Positions 8,244 to 16,148 of a DNA stretch of 64,000 bases are shown in pieces; the first letter of the stretch is position 1, and each line of letters starts with the position of its first letter. Source of the DNA: Treponema sp. Marseille-Q4130 (GTDB lineage Bacteria; Spirochaetota; Spirochaetia; Treponematales; Treponemataceae); contig NZ_JACSET010000001.1 of assembly GCF_014334325.1 (NCBI RefSeq), forward strand, positions 93,777 to 157,776, written 5' to 3'. Both the position numbers and the translations under genes were made by a program. Below the pieces are notes generated by a model that did no database searches, had not been told where the DNA came from, and saw nothing but the letters and a program-made list of their open reading frames with translations.

Positions 8244-9326
8244 TTATTTTATTAATCCTGCAGGATTATCCGCAACGATAACTTTTCCCGATTTGATAGC
8301 TTCGAATGCTTCGGTTGCGCGTTTTTGGGCTTCCGCCGAGAGGTTCGGGTTTTTCAAGGGGATGCCGACGCCGTTGTTGCTCGCCGTGAACTCGAGTTCT
8401 TTGCCGCCGGGGAATTGGCCCGCGAGTTCGGCTTTGATCATGTCGTACGAAGCGCGGTCGAGGAATTTCATAGCTGATGTGAGTACGGCGCTCTTTTTGT
8501 TCGGCATCATGCCTTCGTTGTATTGATCGACGTCGACACCGACGACCCATACGTCTTTGCCGGTAGAGCGCCTCGTTTTCGCTTCGTTGATAACGCCGAC
8601 GCCGACTCCGCCTGCGGCAGCGTGGATGACTTTGACTCCTTTGTCGAACATGGAAGCTGCGAGCTGCTGACCTGCTGCGACGTCGCTGAAAGTTCCCTGA
8701 TAGATGACGTTTTCGGATTTGATCGTTATCTTCGTGCCGAAGTTCGCGTTTGCGTATTTGATGCCCTGCTGCCATCCCCAGTTGAATTTTTGAACGGCGG
8801 GGATTTCCATGCCGCCGATAAAGCCGAAGCTGCCTTCTTTGACCTGTACCGCCGCCGCGACGCCTGCGATAAAGGCCGACTGCTGTTCAAGCCACGAAAT
8901 GGCCGCGACGTTCGACGCCGTTTTGAATACCGAATAATCGGCGTTGTGCGGTTTTCCGTCGAGGATGACGAATTTGACTTTCGGGTATTTGTCTTGCGCT
9001 GCGAAAACGGCGGTTTCGAATTTGAAGCCCGGGCAGACGATCATCTGATAGCCCGCATCCGCGAGGTTTCCGATTTCTTTGAGATAGTCGGCTTCCGTCG
9101 TTCCTGCAGGTTTCAGGTATTTGCATTCGATGCCCATATCTTTTTTCGCGCGGAGGATGCCTTCCCACGTGCCTTGGTTGAATGATTTGTCGTCGATGGT
9201 TCCGGCATCGGTTACCATGCCGACGCGGAGCGATTTTTTTCCGGATGCCGAAGAATCGGCGCCTCCTGTTGCGAAGATCGCACCCGCTGCGAGCAGCGCG
9301 CACAGAATGGCGATCGTTTTTTTCAT
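8244..9326 (-). CDS. BMP/PnrA-family nucleoside-binding ABC transporter substrate protein
   Basis: 360 residues from the ATG at 9326 (MKKTIAILC), chosen because AGGAGA lies 6 nt upstream; a start 18 nt further up would include the ribosome-binding site. The N-terminal signal is clear, and VTDAGTIDDKSFNQGTWEG is the signature of the Bmp/Med/PnrA (TmpC) purine-nucleoside-binding family. Unlike most relatives there is no lipobox Cys: the signal runs AAGAIFATGGADSS, with the only Cys at residue 9 in the hydrophobic core. It is therefore probably free periplasmic, cleaved near AIFA. No ATPase or permease genes are adjacent. Its promoter has an embedded palindrome (9384-9400). Confidence 0.9.
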   Translation of the reverse strand: MKKTIAILCALLAAGAIFATGGADSSASGKKSLRVGMVTDAGTIDDKSFNQGTWEGILRAKKDMGIECKYLKPAGTTEADYLKEIGNLADAGYQMIVCPGFKFETAVFAAQDKYPKVKFVILDGKPHNADYSVFKTASNVAAISWLEQQSAFIAGVAAAVQVKEGSFGFIGGMEIPAVQKFNWGWQQGIKYANANFGTKITIKSENVIYQGTFSDVAAGQQLAASMFDKGVKVIHAAAGGVGVGVINEAKTRRSTGKDVWVVGVDVDQYNEGMMPNKKSAVLTSAMKFLDRASYDMIKAELAGQFPGGKELEFTASNNGVGIPLKNPNLSAEAQKRATEAFEAIKSGKVIVADNPAGLIK

Positions 9327-9378
9327 AGTGTTCTCCTTGATCATGTGATTTTATTGAGGATAAGCAAGCATCGTGAAA

Positions 9379-9407
9379 ATAGTATACCGACGATCGGTAT
9401 TAGTCAA
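9379..9407 (-). promoter_or_regulatory. Promoter with operator palindrome in the spacer (bmp/pnrA-like gene)
   Basis: On the minus strand: TTGACT (9407-9402), a 17-nt spacer, TACTAT (9384-9379); TATACT at 9386-9381 is an overlapping alternative -10. The spacer contains a perfect inverted repeat, ATACCGA (9384-9390) and TCGGTAT (9394-9400) with a 3-nt centre, the size and placement expected of a TetR-like repressor operator. No TetR gene lies nearby. Confidence 0.75.
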
Positions 9408-9475
9408 GCATTCGTTTGTTGTTCGGTTGCTGTATGCTTTCACTTTGCTTCCTTATTTACGCTTTTTCCCCTTCG

Positions 9476-9504
9476 TTGACAAAGCCTCGCTTCGGTGCTA
9501 GGGT
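9476..9504 (+). promoter_or_regulatory. Putative promoter of the flavin reductase gene
   Basis: Perfect TTGACA (9476-9481), a 17-nt spacer and TAGGGT (9499-9504), 95 nt before the ATG at 9600. Confidence 0.6.
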
Positions 9505-9599
9505 TTTTATGCGGTGAGATAGGGGAATCGGCGGAGTCGGAGAGGTTGCCGTCGTTTTATCAAAGCTTGCGATTTTTCGCAAAAATTACAGAGGTTGTT

Positions 9600-10187
9600 A
9601 TGAAAAAAGATTTAGGCGTTCATCCCTATGTGTTTCCCATGCCGGTGCTGATGATTGCGACGTACAACGAAGACGACAGTGTCGACGTTATGAATATGGC
9701 ATGGGGCGGAATCTGTGCGGAAAATATGATCGCGCTCAATCTCGACGAAACGCACAAGACGTCCGAAAATATTAAAAAGCGCAGCGCCTTTACGCTGAGC
9801 GTGGCGGATATAGACAATATCGAAGCGGCGGATTTTTTCGGCATTGCATCGAGCAATACGATGCCCGATAAATTCGAACGCACGGGGCTTCACGCGTATA
9901 AAAGCAGAAAAGTCGACGCTCCCGTTGTCGAAGAATTTCCGCTCACGCTCGAATGCAAAGTCGCGGCGATCGAACACGGCGCGTGCGGGTTCCGTGTCGT
10001 CGGAGAAATCGTCAATGTCATCGCGGATGAAAAAATCCTCGACGCAAAAGGCAAAATCGATCCCGAAAAAATTAACGCCTTCGTGTTCGACCAATTTCAA
10101 AACGGCTATTACCGCATCGGAGAAAAAGTCGGACAGGCGTGGAAGAGCGGCGCCGCGCTGATGGGTACCTCGAAAAACTTGCTTTGA
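9600..10187 (+). CDS. Flavin reductase family protein (flavoredoxin-like)
   Basis: 195 residues from ATG 9600; AGAGG at 9590-9594 with 5-nt spacing fixes the start, and longer in-frame starts would run into the promoter. The sequence fits the FMN-binding split-barrel flavoredoxin group: PMPVLMIATYNEDDSVDVMNMAWGG at the N-terminus binds FMN, and the middle carries HKTSENIKKRSAFTLSVAD and TLECKVAAIEHG. It is cytoplasmic and probably an NAD(P)H- or ferredoxin-linked flavin reductase or electron-transfer protein. It is monocistronic, facing the MBL-fold gene, with a 12-bp stem-loop between them. Confidence 0.85.
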   Translation: MKKDLGVHPYVFPMPVLMIATYNEDDSVDVMNMAWGGICAENMIALNLDETHKTSENIKKRSAFTLSVADIDNIEAADFFGIASSNTMPDKFERTGLHAYKSRKVDAPVVEEFPLTLECKVAAIEHGACGFRVVGEIVNVIADEKILDAKGKIDPEKINAFVFDQFQNGYYRIGEKVGQAWKSGAALMGTSKNLL

Positions 10188-10213
10188 ACGATTTTTTTTC
10201 GAGATTTCGACGA

Positions 10214-10246
10214 GTTGTAATTCGCTGTATTATTGCGAATTACAAC
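10214..10246. terminator. Stem-loop between convergent genes
   Basis: GTTGTAATTCGC and GCGAATTACAAC form a perfect 12-bp stem with a 9-nt loop. There is no U-tract right after it, so bidirectional termination or end protection is inferred from its position. Confidence 0.55.
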
Positions 10247-10276
10247 ATCGCATTTTCAAATTCGATATTCGACCTA

Positions 10277-10963
10277 TTAATAATTTTCCCGAAGAGGAAA
10301 ACCGCAGTAGTCGTGACCGGGATATACGAGGGTTTCAGGGGGAATTGCTTTTTTAATCGACGCGAGACTTGCAAGCATTGCGCCCTCATCTCCTCCGGGT
10401 AAATCGGTGCGCCCCGAGCTTCGGTAAAATATCGTGTCGCCCGAAATGAGTTCGTTGCGCGCGGCGCTGTAAAGGCAAACCGAACCCTGCGTATGACCCG
10501 GCGTGTGTATTATCTTCCACTGTGAAAGAGCAGTGCGTATGTCGTCTCCGCACGGAATGACATCTCCGAGCGTCTCTCCGCCTGAAAACGTTATGTCGGG
10601 AGGCGGCATATCGCGAAGGGCGGAGGCGACGGCTTCAAGTCCCATGAGACGGAGCGATTCGATCTGCGACGAAGGCGAGGAGCCGCCGAGACAGGATGCG
10701 TCGGCTTTGTGAATAGCGATAGGGCAGGCGGGATACGCGCGTTTTAGAACCCGAAGCCCCAAAATGTGATCGAAGTGTCCGTGCGTTAAGATAATTGCGC
10801 GCGGCTCTTTTTTGTGCTCTTTAAGCCATGCGGTGATTTCCGTTTCGTCACCGGTAAGGGCGCAGGCGGCGGGGTCGACAACGTATACCGCGTCGCCTGC
10901 GAGCGGTACGATATACGTGTTTACACCGAGCGGTCCCGTCCGTAAAATCGTTAATTTTTCCAT
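10277..10963 (-). CDS. MBL-fold metallohydrolase (glyoxalase II-like)
   Basis: 228 residues. LTHGHFDHILGL is the HxHxDH zinc motif (about residues 60-71); HTPGHTQGSVCLY supplies the next His, SGDTIFYRSSGRTDLPGG the bridging Asp, and YPGHDY the last His. This matches the short hydroxyacylglutathione hydrolase-like group; the exact thioester or other substrate is unknown. It is cytoplasmic. It starts 30 nt after the DbpA-domain gene with no clear ribosome-binding site and is probably the last gene of the minus-strand group that begins at clpP. Confidence 0.87.
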   Translation of the reverse strand: MEKLTILRTGPLGVNTYIVPLAGDAVYVVDPAACALTGDETEITAWLKEHKKEPRAIILTHGHFDHILGLRVLKRAYPACPIAIHKADASCLGGSSPSSQIESLRLMGLEAVASALRDMPPPDITFSGGETLGDVIPCGDDIRTALSQWKIIHTPGHTQGSVCLYSAARNELISGDTIFYRSSGRTDLPGGDEGAMLASLASIKKAIPPETLVYPGHDYCGFPLRENY

Positions 10964-10993
10964 ACGGAAACGGTTTTTACGAAAGCGGCGAAC

Positions 10994-11797
10994 TCAGACG
11001 AGGTAGCCGCCGCTTCCTTCCGAACCTTCGTTTTCGCTCTTGTACGAAGGAGACGTAAAAGGCTCTTTGTCGTAAGCCGCCTTTTCAGCCGCGGCATAGG
11101 CTTTTTCATCTTCAGCCGTTTGCGCCGTATCGTGCGTATCGGAAGCATAGGCGCTTGTGCCTTCGTCCATATCGTCTTTTTGGCGGGAAAAGCTCACTGC
11201 AAGTTTTCGTCCGCGGTAATCGTAGCCGTTGAGCGCGGCGATCGCTTTTTCCGTGTCGTCTTTGAACAGCTGCACGAAAGAATAATTTGCGAGTACGCGG
11301 ATATCGCCGATTCTGTCTCTGTCGAGACCGGCAACGCTTACGAGCAGACCTACGAGGTCACGCGGATACACGCGCCTGTTCCGCCCGATGCTGATGAATA
11401 TCGTTGCGGCAAGCGCTTCGTCGATCTGCACGCGCGGATGCGGCGTATGCGTTTCGTCGCGGAGTTCATCGAAGGATTCGGCGCTTCCTCTGCGTTCGTC
11501 ATACGAGGATCTGCCGTAGGGGGCGTCTTTGAAATTTCTTCCGGAACGTCCCCCCGCACCGTGGAGGGACGTACCGTTCCGACGGGGGTTCGGGTTTCCG
11601 TGAAATCTCCCCTGCATTTCTTTTGTCAGATATGCGGCGACGTACATGCGTTTCGAAAACGGAATCGTCCTTTTGAATATTTTTTTCAAGTCGTTGAGCA
11701 GATCCGGATTTTCTTCGGTCATCACTTTGTTCAGAGCGTTTTTCAAAAAAGACGCTACGCGCTCTTTGTCGATTTCAATCTCTCGTTGGAATGCCAT
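10994..11797 (-). CDS. DbpA RNA-binding-domain protein without helicase core
   Basis: 267 residues, start supported by GAGG 7 nt upstream. The C-terminal half (about 125-205) reads as a DbpA-type RRM: TIFISIGRNRRVYPRDLVGLLVSVAGLDRDRIGDIRVLANYSFVQ, then KAIAALNGYDYRGRKLAVSFSR. In DbpA/CsdA helicases this fold binds structured RNA such as 23S rRNA hairpin 92, but here no DEAD motifs precede it. The N-terminal 70 residues are a charged helical region, followed by an Arg/Gly/Ser/Asn-rich linker and an acidic tail. Likely an RNA-binding ribosome-assembly or RNA-chaperone protein; that role is inference. Confidence 0.75.
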   Translation of the reverse strand: MAFQREIEIDKERVASFLKNALNKVMTEENPDLLNDLKKIFKRTIPFSKRMYVAAYLTKEMQGRFHGNPNPRRNGTSLHGAGGRSGRNFKDAPYGRSSYDERRGSAESFDELRDETHTPHPRVQIDEALAATIFISIGRNRRVYPRDLVGLLVSVAGLDRDRIGDIRVLANYSFVQLFKDDTEKAIAALNGYDYRGRKLAVSFSRQKDDMDEGTSAYASDTHDTAQTAEDEKAYAAAEKAAYDKEPFTSPSYKSENEGSEGSGGYLV

Positions 11798-11826
11798 ATC
11801 ATTACCTCTTCAAATCAAAATAAAAA

Positions 11827-12732
11827 TTACTGAATCTTCGCTGCAAAACCCGAGCCTGTTTTTTGAAAACCGTTGCGCTCGAACAGAGCGACGAGGCTGT
11901 CGGGTATAATCGTGTTTGCAGTCACTACATAACGCTTGCCCCGCTTTTGAAGGTCGGCGAGGCAAAGTGAAAAAAGTTCGCTTCCGATGCCCAAGCCGCG
12001 ATAGCTTTCGGGCACGAAAAAACTTGTTAAGACGGCAGTCGTTTCCGTTCGGGACGAAAGGTCCGCCGCCGTAATGCATCCGGCAAAATCGCCGTCCGGC
12101 GTGCGGCATATAAAACCCGTCTGCCGCACGGACTCCCCGAATGCAAAAAGATGCCGCCATAATTCGTCTGCGGCGTTTTCGATTTCATCGAAATCCGTAT
12201 CGTCCGGCAAGGCGGAACAAAAACCGCGCACGCATACCGAATGAAGGATGCAATCCGCGTCCCTTGCGGAATCGTATGCCTGAAATGTGAAGTCGTTTCG
12301 AAGCAAATCGTCGTATTCTTCAACGATATGATCGAGCTTTTCCAAACCCCATATTTCACGCAAATCGTTGTACCATCCGCCGATATATTCACGGAGCTTT
12401 TTATTTTTGAATCGATGCCACCGTTTTTCGACTTCAGGAAATTGTTTTAAAACAGTCTTGAAATTTCTGAATACCCCCCTTCCCGAATGCAAAACTTCGA
12501 TCAGTTCGCTTCTGACAAGCGGTGCATACACGGAAGCGACAAACGCTTCGCGCAATGTAAAACCCGCCGCGGAATCCCATTCGGGCAATGCATAGTAGCG
12601 GACTTCATCCGCTTCGACCGAAGCCGCATCCGAAAGCGCTTCTTTTTCAGCGTCAACGACAAAACGCCGTTCCTGATTTTCGAGCGCGGATGCGATCGCG
12701 TCCGTAAGCTCTTCGGTCAAACGGAACGTCAT
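11827..12732 (-). CDS. UPF0158-GNAT fusion protein
   Basis: 301 residues. The N-terminal half (about 1-135) resembles UPF0158: two acidic segments, then SGRGVFRNFKTVLKQFPEVEKRWHRFKNKKLREYIGGWYNDL. The C-terminal part (about 165-301) is a GNAT acetyltransferase fold: GDFAGCITAADLSS, TAVLTSFFVPESYRGLGIGSELF with the acetyl-CoA loop RGLGIG, and a final ALFERNGFQKTGSGF. The acceptor is unknown. It begins 6 nt after the clpP stop without a ribosome-binding site, suggesting translational coupling to clpP. Confidence 0.78.
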   Translation of the reverse strand: MTFRLTEELTDAIASALENQERRFVVDAEKEALSDAASVEADEVRYYALPEWDSAAGFTLREAFVASVYAPLVRSELIEVLHSGRGVFRNFKTVLKQFPEVEKRWHRFKNKKLREYIGGWYNDLREIWGLEKLDHIVEEYDDLLRNDFTFQAYDSARDADCILHSVCVRGFCSALPDDTDFDEIENAADELWRHLFAFGESVRQTGFICRTPDGDFAGCITAADLSSRTETTAVLTSFFVPESYRGLGIGSELFSLCLADLQKRGKRYVVTANTIIPDSLVALFERNGFQKTGSGFAAKIQ

Positions 12733-12738
12733 ATCGAT

Positions 12739-13380
12739 TTATTTTGCGTCCGAATCGCCTTTAACAATTTCCGCCCGCGTTTTAACGACGCGGCTGATAA
12801 GGCCGTATTGCTTCGCTTCGTCGGCGTCCAGCCAGTGATCGCGGTCGGTATCCTTTGCGACCTGTTCTTCGCTCGTACCCGTTTCTTCGGCGATGATGCG
12901 GTTGAGTTTCGCATGCGTTTTTGCAAGCTCTTTCGCGTGGATTTCGATATCCGTCGCGACGCCTTTCATGCCGCTCATCGGCTGGTGGATGAGATAGTGG
13001 CTGTTCGGAAGTCCCACGCGTCTGTCTTTCGGAACGGCAAGCAGCACGAGAGCGGCCGCGCTTGCGACCAGCCCCATACCGATGAGAACGACCGGTGCTT
13101 TGATAAAGCGGATCATATCGAAGATCGCAAAACCCGCATCGACATCACCTCCGGGCGAATCGATATACATATAAATCGTTTTTTCATCGTCTGCCGCTTC
13201 AAGTACGAGCAGCTGCCGCACGACTTTATCAGCCAAATCTTTATTGATTTCGCCCGACAGGATAATCTGCCGCGTCTTTAAAAATTTTTCCGTAAGCGGA
13301 TCGGGCATTTCCGGCATTTTTTTCTTTTCATCGTCTTCATCATCGTCGCATCGAGGCGACATCGTCACATACTTATACAC
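12739..13380 (-). CDS. clpP: ATP-dependent Clp protease proteolytic subunit (divergent)
   Basis: 213 residues from GTG 13380, with AGGAG 5 nt upstream (13386-13390). The Ser-His-Asp triad is preserved: Ser in GLVASAAALVLLA, where typical ClpP has GQAASMGA; His in HYLIHQP; Asp in KDTDRDHWLDADEAKQYGLI. The N-terminus carries an unusual acidic DDDEDDEKKK stretch. ClpP forms a cytoplasmic barrel fed by ClpA/X/C. Treponemes are known to carry two ClpP paralogues and the altered Ser neighbourhood suggests this is the divergent one. It leads a minus-strand group with the GNAT gene and probably the two after it. Confidence 0.9.
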   Translation of the reverse strand: MYKYVTMSPRCDDDEDDEKKKMPEMPDPLTEKFLKTRQIILSGEINKDLADKVVRQLLVLEAADDEKTIYMYIDSPGGDVDAGFAIFDMIRFIKAPVVLIGMGLVASAAALVLLAVPKDRRVGLPNSHYLIHQPMSGMKGVATDIEIHAKELAKTHAKLNRIIAEETGTSEEQVAKDTDRDHWLDADEAKQYGLISRVVKTRAEIVKGDSDAK

Positions 13381-13429
13381 AATTGCTCCTGATAAAATAC
13401 CACCAAACGGTTGGAAAATAGCTTATAAT

Positions 13430-13458
13430 AATATACTGAAATAATGCGTTGTGAGCAA
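13430..13458 (-). promoter_or_regulatory. Putative clpP promoter
   Basis: On the minus strand: TTGCTC (13458-13453), a 17-nt spacer and TATATT (13435-13430), 49 nt before the GTG start. Confidence 0.45.
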
Positions 13459-13514
13459 GGCGGGATTTTAGCGGCAGAGCAAGGGCTGCATCTGGAGCGT
13501 CTGCAACCGGCCTT

Positions 13515-13543
13515 TTGAAAAAAAACGGTTTATAGTGTATAAT
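13515..13543 (+). promoter_or_regulatory. troR promoter
   Basis: TTGAAA (13515-13520), a 17-nt spacer and a perfect TATAAT (13538-13543). No copy of the tro palindrome overlaps it, so direct autorepression of troR is not evident. Confidence 0.7.
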
Positions 13544-13609
13544 GGAAAATCCTTTTTACGATGCAGTATGCCGTAAAATATTCGAACGATACCGGAGACG
13601 GAGCGTACA

Positions 13610-14026
13610 ATGCCGGAAGAAAAAACGGAAGCATCACTTGCTTTTTTACGTACCCGCGCCGATCACGCGGCGGAAACACTCGAAGACTATACCGAAGTTA
13701 TCGCAAAAATAATAAAAGAGGCCGGCGAGTGCCGCGTTATGGATCTCGCACGGTATTTCGGCGTTAGCCACGTATCCGTCATCCAAGTGTTGCAGCGTTT
13801 AAAAGCCAACGGTTTTATAGAAAACGAAGCCCGTAAACCGATACTTCTCACAGCTGACGGCTATGCGCTCGCACGAAAATGTACCAAGCGACACGGTATT
13901 GTCCGAAATTTTTTACTGAAAATCGGTGTGAGCGAAAAAACCGCCGTCATCGATTCCGAGGGTTTGGAACATCACATCAGCGCCGAGACGCTCGAGTGTA
14001 TGAAAAACTTTATAGCCGAGCGGTAA
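13610..14026 (+). CDS. troR: DtxR/MntR-family metal-dependent repressor
   Basis: 138 residues; GGAG with 6-nt spacing supports ATG 13610. The N-terminal winged helix (about 20-85) shows RVMDLARYFGVSHVSVIQVLQRLKANGFIENE, then a dimerisation/metal domain with AXXXXKRHGIVRNFLLKIGV and DSEGLEHHIS, placing Glu and His ligands as in MntR. It ends near residue 138 with no SH3-like third domain, as in MntR and T. pallidum TroR. With Mn2+ or Zn2+ bound it should repress the adjacent transporter. In T. pallidum troR lies downstream of the transporter genes; here it precedes them. Confidence 0.92.
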   Translation: MPEEKTEASLAFLRTRADHAAETLEDYTEVIAKIIKEAGECRVMDLARYFGVSHVSVIQVLQRLKANGFIENEARKPILLTADGYALARKCTKRHGIVRNFLLKIGVSEKTAVIDSEGLEHHISAETLECMKNFIAER

Positions 14027-14068
14027 ATTCCATATCAATTTTTTTCTATAATTTTTAAGGTTTACCTC

Positions 14069-14202
14069 TTGACAAAGTGAAGTAGTATGTACTACATTTA
14101 TGGCGGGCAGTATGTAGTAAATACTACATTATCGGAATACCCCGGCTGCTACGAGTGTCGACAGAGGGGAAGTCCGGCGTCATTATGTAGTATGTACTAT
14201 GT
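14069..14202 (+). promoter_or_regulatory. tro operon promoter with three palindromic operators
   Basis: TTGACA at 14069-14074 is a consensus -35; TACATT at 18-nt spacing is a weak -10. Three related palindromes follow: GTAGTA-TG-TACTAC (14082-14095), ATGTAGTA-AA-TACTACAT (14112-14129, perfect) and ATGTAGTA-TG-TACTATGT (14185-14202, imperfect). The first lies between -35 and -10. Given troR immediately upstream, these are the probable TroR boxes. Confidence 0.85.
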
Positions 14203-14263
14203 ATATTGCCGGGAGTTATGATAAAAAACGGCGTTTGAAATAGCGCTTGTTATAGGAGTTGAT

Positions 14264-15214
14264 ATGAAAAAAAACATAGGGTTTACCGCCGCTTCGATTG
14301 CCGCGGCGGCAGTGTTGTGCGCCGTCTGTATTACCGGATGCACGAAAAAAAGCGCGGATGCGGCGAGCGCTCAGGATTCGGCGCGGCCGAAGCGCGTCGT
14401 AACGACCTTTACGATCTTGCAGGACATGGCGCAAAATATTGCGGGCGATAAGATTCTCGTCGAATCGATTACAAAGCCCGGTGCGGAAATTCACGAATAC
14501 GAACCGACGCCGCTCGACGTCGTAAAGGCGCAGTCTGCGGATTTGGTTTTGCGTAACGGTTTCGGCCTTGAGCGCTGGTTCGAAAAATTTATGGGAAGCG
14601 TTAAAAACGTGCCGAGCGCAACGCTGAGCGAGGGCATAGAGCCGCTGGGTATCGGCGAAGGCCCGTACAACGGCATGCCCAATCCTCACTCGTGGATGTC
14701 ACCGAAAAACGCCCTCGTCTATGTCGAAAATATCCGAAAAGCCTTTGTCGCTTTGGATCCTGCCAATGCCGAAACGTTTAACGCAAATGCGGCAGCCTAC
14801 AGCGAAAGCATTAAAAAAATCGACGGTTTTTTGACCGACAAGCTTTCGGAAATCCCCGAAGAGCAGCGCTGGCTCGTAACCTGCGAAGGCGCCTTTTCAT
14901 ACCTTATCCGCGACTGCAATATGAAGGAATTGTACTTGTGGCCGGTAAACGCCGATGAAGAAGGCACACCGCAGCAAATTCAAAAGGTTGTGGACACGAT
15001 ACGGAAAAATCACATTCCCGTCGCGTTTTCCGAAAGTACGATCAGCAATAAGCCGCAGCTGCAAGTGTGCAAAGAAACCGGCGCGCGCTACGGCGGCGTT
15101 TTGTACGTCGATTCTTTAACCTACGAAGACGGGGACGCGCCGACGTATTTGAAAATGCTCGAATACAATGCGGATACGATTGTAAAGGGATTTCAAGACA
15201 GTTTGTCAAAATAA
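14264..15214 (+). CDS. troA: Mn/Fe/Zn ABC transporter substrate-binding lipoprotein
   Basis: 316 residues. The signal ends with the lipobox ITGC (Cys at about 26), so it is a membrane-anchored lipoprotein of cluster A-I. Metal ligands can be read off: His in EIHEYEPTP, His in NPHSWMSP, Glu in [10 protein letters not shown] and Asp in [10 protein letters not shown]. The His-His-Glu-Asp set is that of the manganese/iron proteins (PsaA, SitA, YfeA), rather than the set with a third His used by zinc proteins and T. pallidum TroA. The stretch [19 protein letters not shown] is very SitA/YfeA-like. Transport of Mn (or Fe) is therefore more likely than Zn; this is inferred from ligands only. Confidence 0.92.
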   Translation: MKKNIGFTAASIAAAAVLCAVCITGCTKKSADAASAQDSARPKRVVTTFTILQDMAQNIAGDKILVESITKPGAEIHEYEPTPLDVVKAQSADLVLRNGFGLERWFEKFMGSVKNVPSATLSEGIEPLGIGEGPYNGMPNPHSWMSPKNALVYVENIRKAFVALDPANAETFNANAAAYSESIKKIDGFLTDKLSEIPEEQRWLVTCEGAFSYLIRDCNMKELYLWPVNADEEGTPQQIQKVVDTIRKNHIPVAFSESTISNKPQLQVCKETGARYGGVLYVDSLTYEDGDAPTYLKMLEYNADTIVKGFQDSLSK

Positions 15215-15227
15215 TGCGAGGCACACT

Positions 15228-16118
15228 ATGAATACCGATGCGGAGGTTCCCGTTGAACTTGCGGTACAAAACGTAAGCGTCGCGTACAATAACGGCCACG
15301 TTGCGCTCTACGATGCGTCGTTCCGTTTGCAAAAAGGAACGATTACGGCGCTCGTCGGCGTAAACGGCAGCGGCAAGTCCACGCTTTTTAAAACGATAAT
15401 GGGTTTTATTAAACCGATGAGCGGTTCCGTTACAATCTGCGGCGAACCGGTGAGGCAGGCGCAAAAGCACCGGCTGCTTGCCTACGTACCGCAGTCTGAA
15501 GAAGTTGACTGGTCGTTTCCGGTAAGCGTATGGGACGTCGTTATGATGGGGCGCTACGGCTACATGAATTTTTTGCGCATACCGAATAGGGAAGATAAAG
15601 AGATTGCCGAACGCAGTCTTGAGCGCGTGCAAATGCTCGAGTTTAAAGACCGCCAAATCGGTGAGCTTTCCGGCGGGCAAAAAAAAAGGGTCTTTCTTGC
15701 GCGCGCTTTGGCGCAGCGGGGAAAAATCATCCTGCTCGACGAGCCTTTTACGGGAGTCGACGTTAAAACGGAAACGGCGATAATCGATCTTTTGCGCGAG
15801 CTTAAAAACGACGGACACTTGATTTTCGTGTCGACGCACGATTTGGGTTCTGTTCCCGAATTCTGCGATCACGTCGTGATTATCAACAAAACGGTGCTTG
15901 CCTCAGGTCCGACGGAAACGACTTTTACGGCCGACAATCTTATAAAAGCGTTCGGCGGCGCACTGCGCAGCATTAAACTCGATCACACCGACAATCCCGA
16001 AGAAAGCGCACACGAGTTCAAGATTTTTACCGACGACGAAGGCGCTTTGGTTACGAAGCGGGAAGGCAAGCCCTATCGGCGCGGCATTAGAAATACCGAA
16101 GTCGTTTTGCCGAAATAA
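15228..16118 (+). CDS. troB: Metal ABC transporter ATP-binding protein
   Basis: 296 residues, 13 nt after troA. Walker [10 protein letters not shown] (about 45), signature LSGGQKKRV (about 148), Walker [13 protein letters not shown], and the switch His in FVSTHDLGS are all present. It energises import through the TroC/TroD permeases. At 296 residues it is about 50 longer than typical; the extra is an acidic C-terminal tail after [14 protein letters not shown], also seen in some Sit/Mnt ATPases. Confidence 0.95.
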   Translation: MNTDAEVPVELAVQNVSVAYNNGHVALYDASFRLQKGTITALVGVNGSGKSTLFKTIMGFIKPMSGSVTICGEPVRQAQKHRLLAYVPQSEEVDWSFPVSVWDVVMMGRYGYMNFLRIPNREDKEIAERSLERVQMLEFKDRQIGELSGGQKKRVFLARALAQRGKIILLDEPFTGVDVKTETAIIDLLRELKNDGHLIFVSTHDLGSVPEFCDHVVIINKTVLASGPTETTFTADNLIKAFGGALRSIKLDHTDNPEESAHEFKIFTDDEGALVTKREGKPYRRGIRNTEVVLPK

Positions 16119-16148
16119 TCGGCATAAAGGAATTGCGGAGGAATACGA

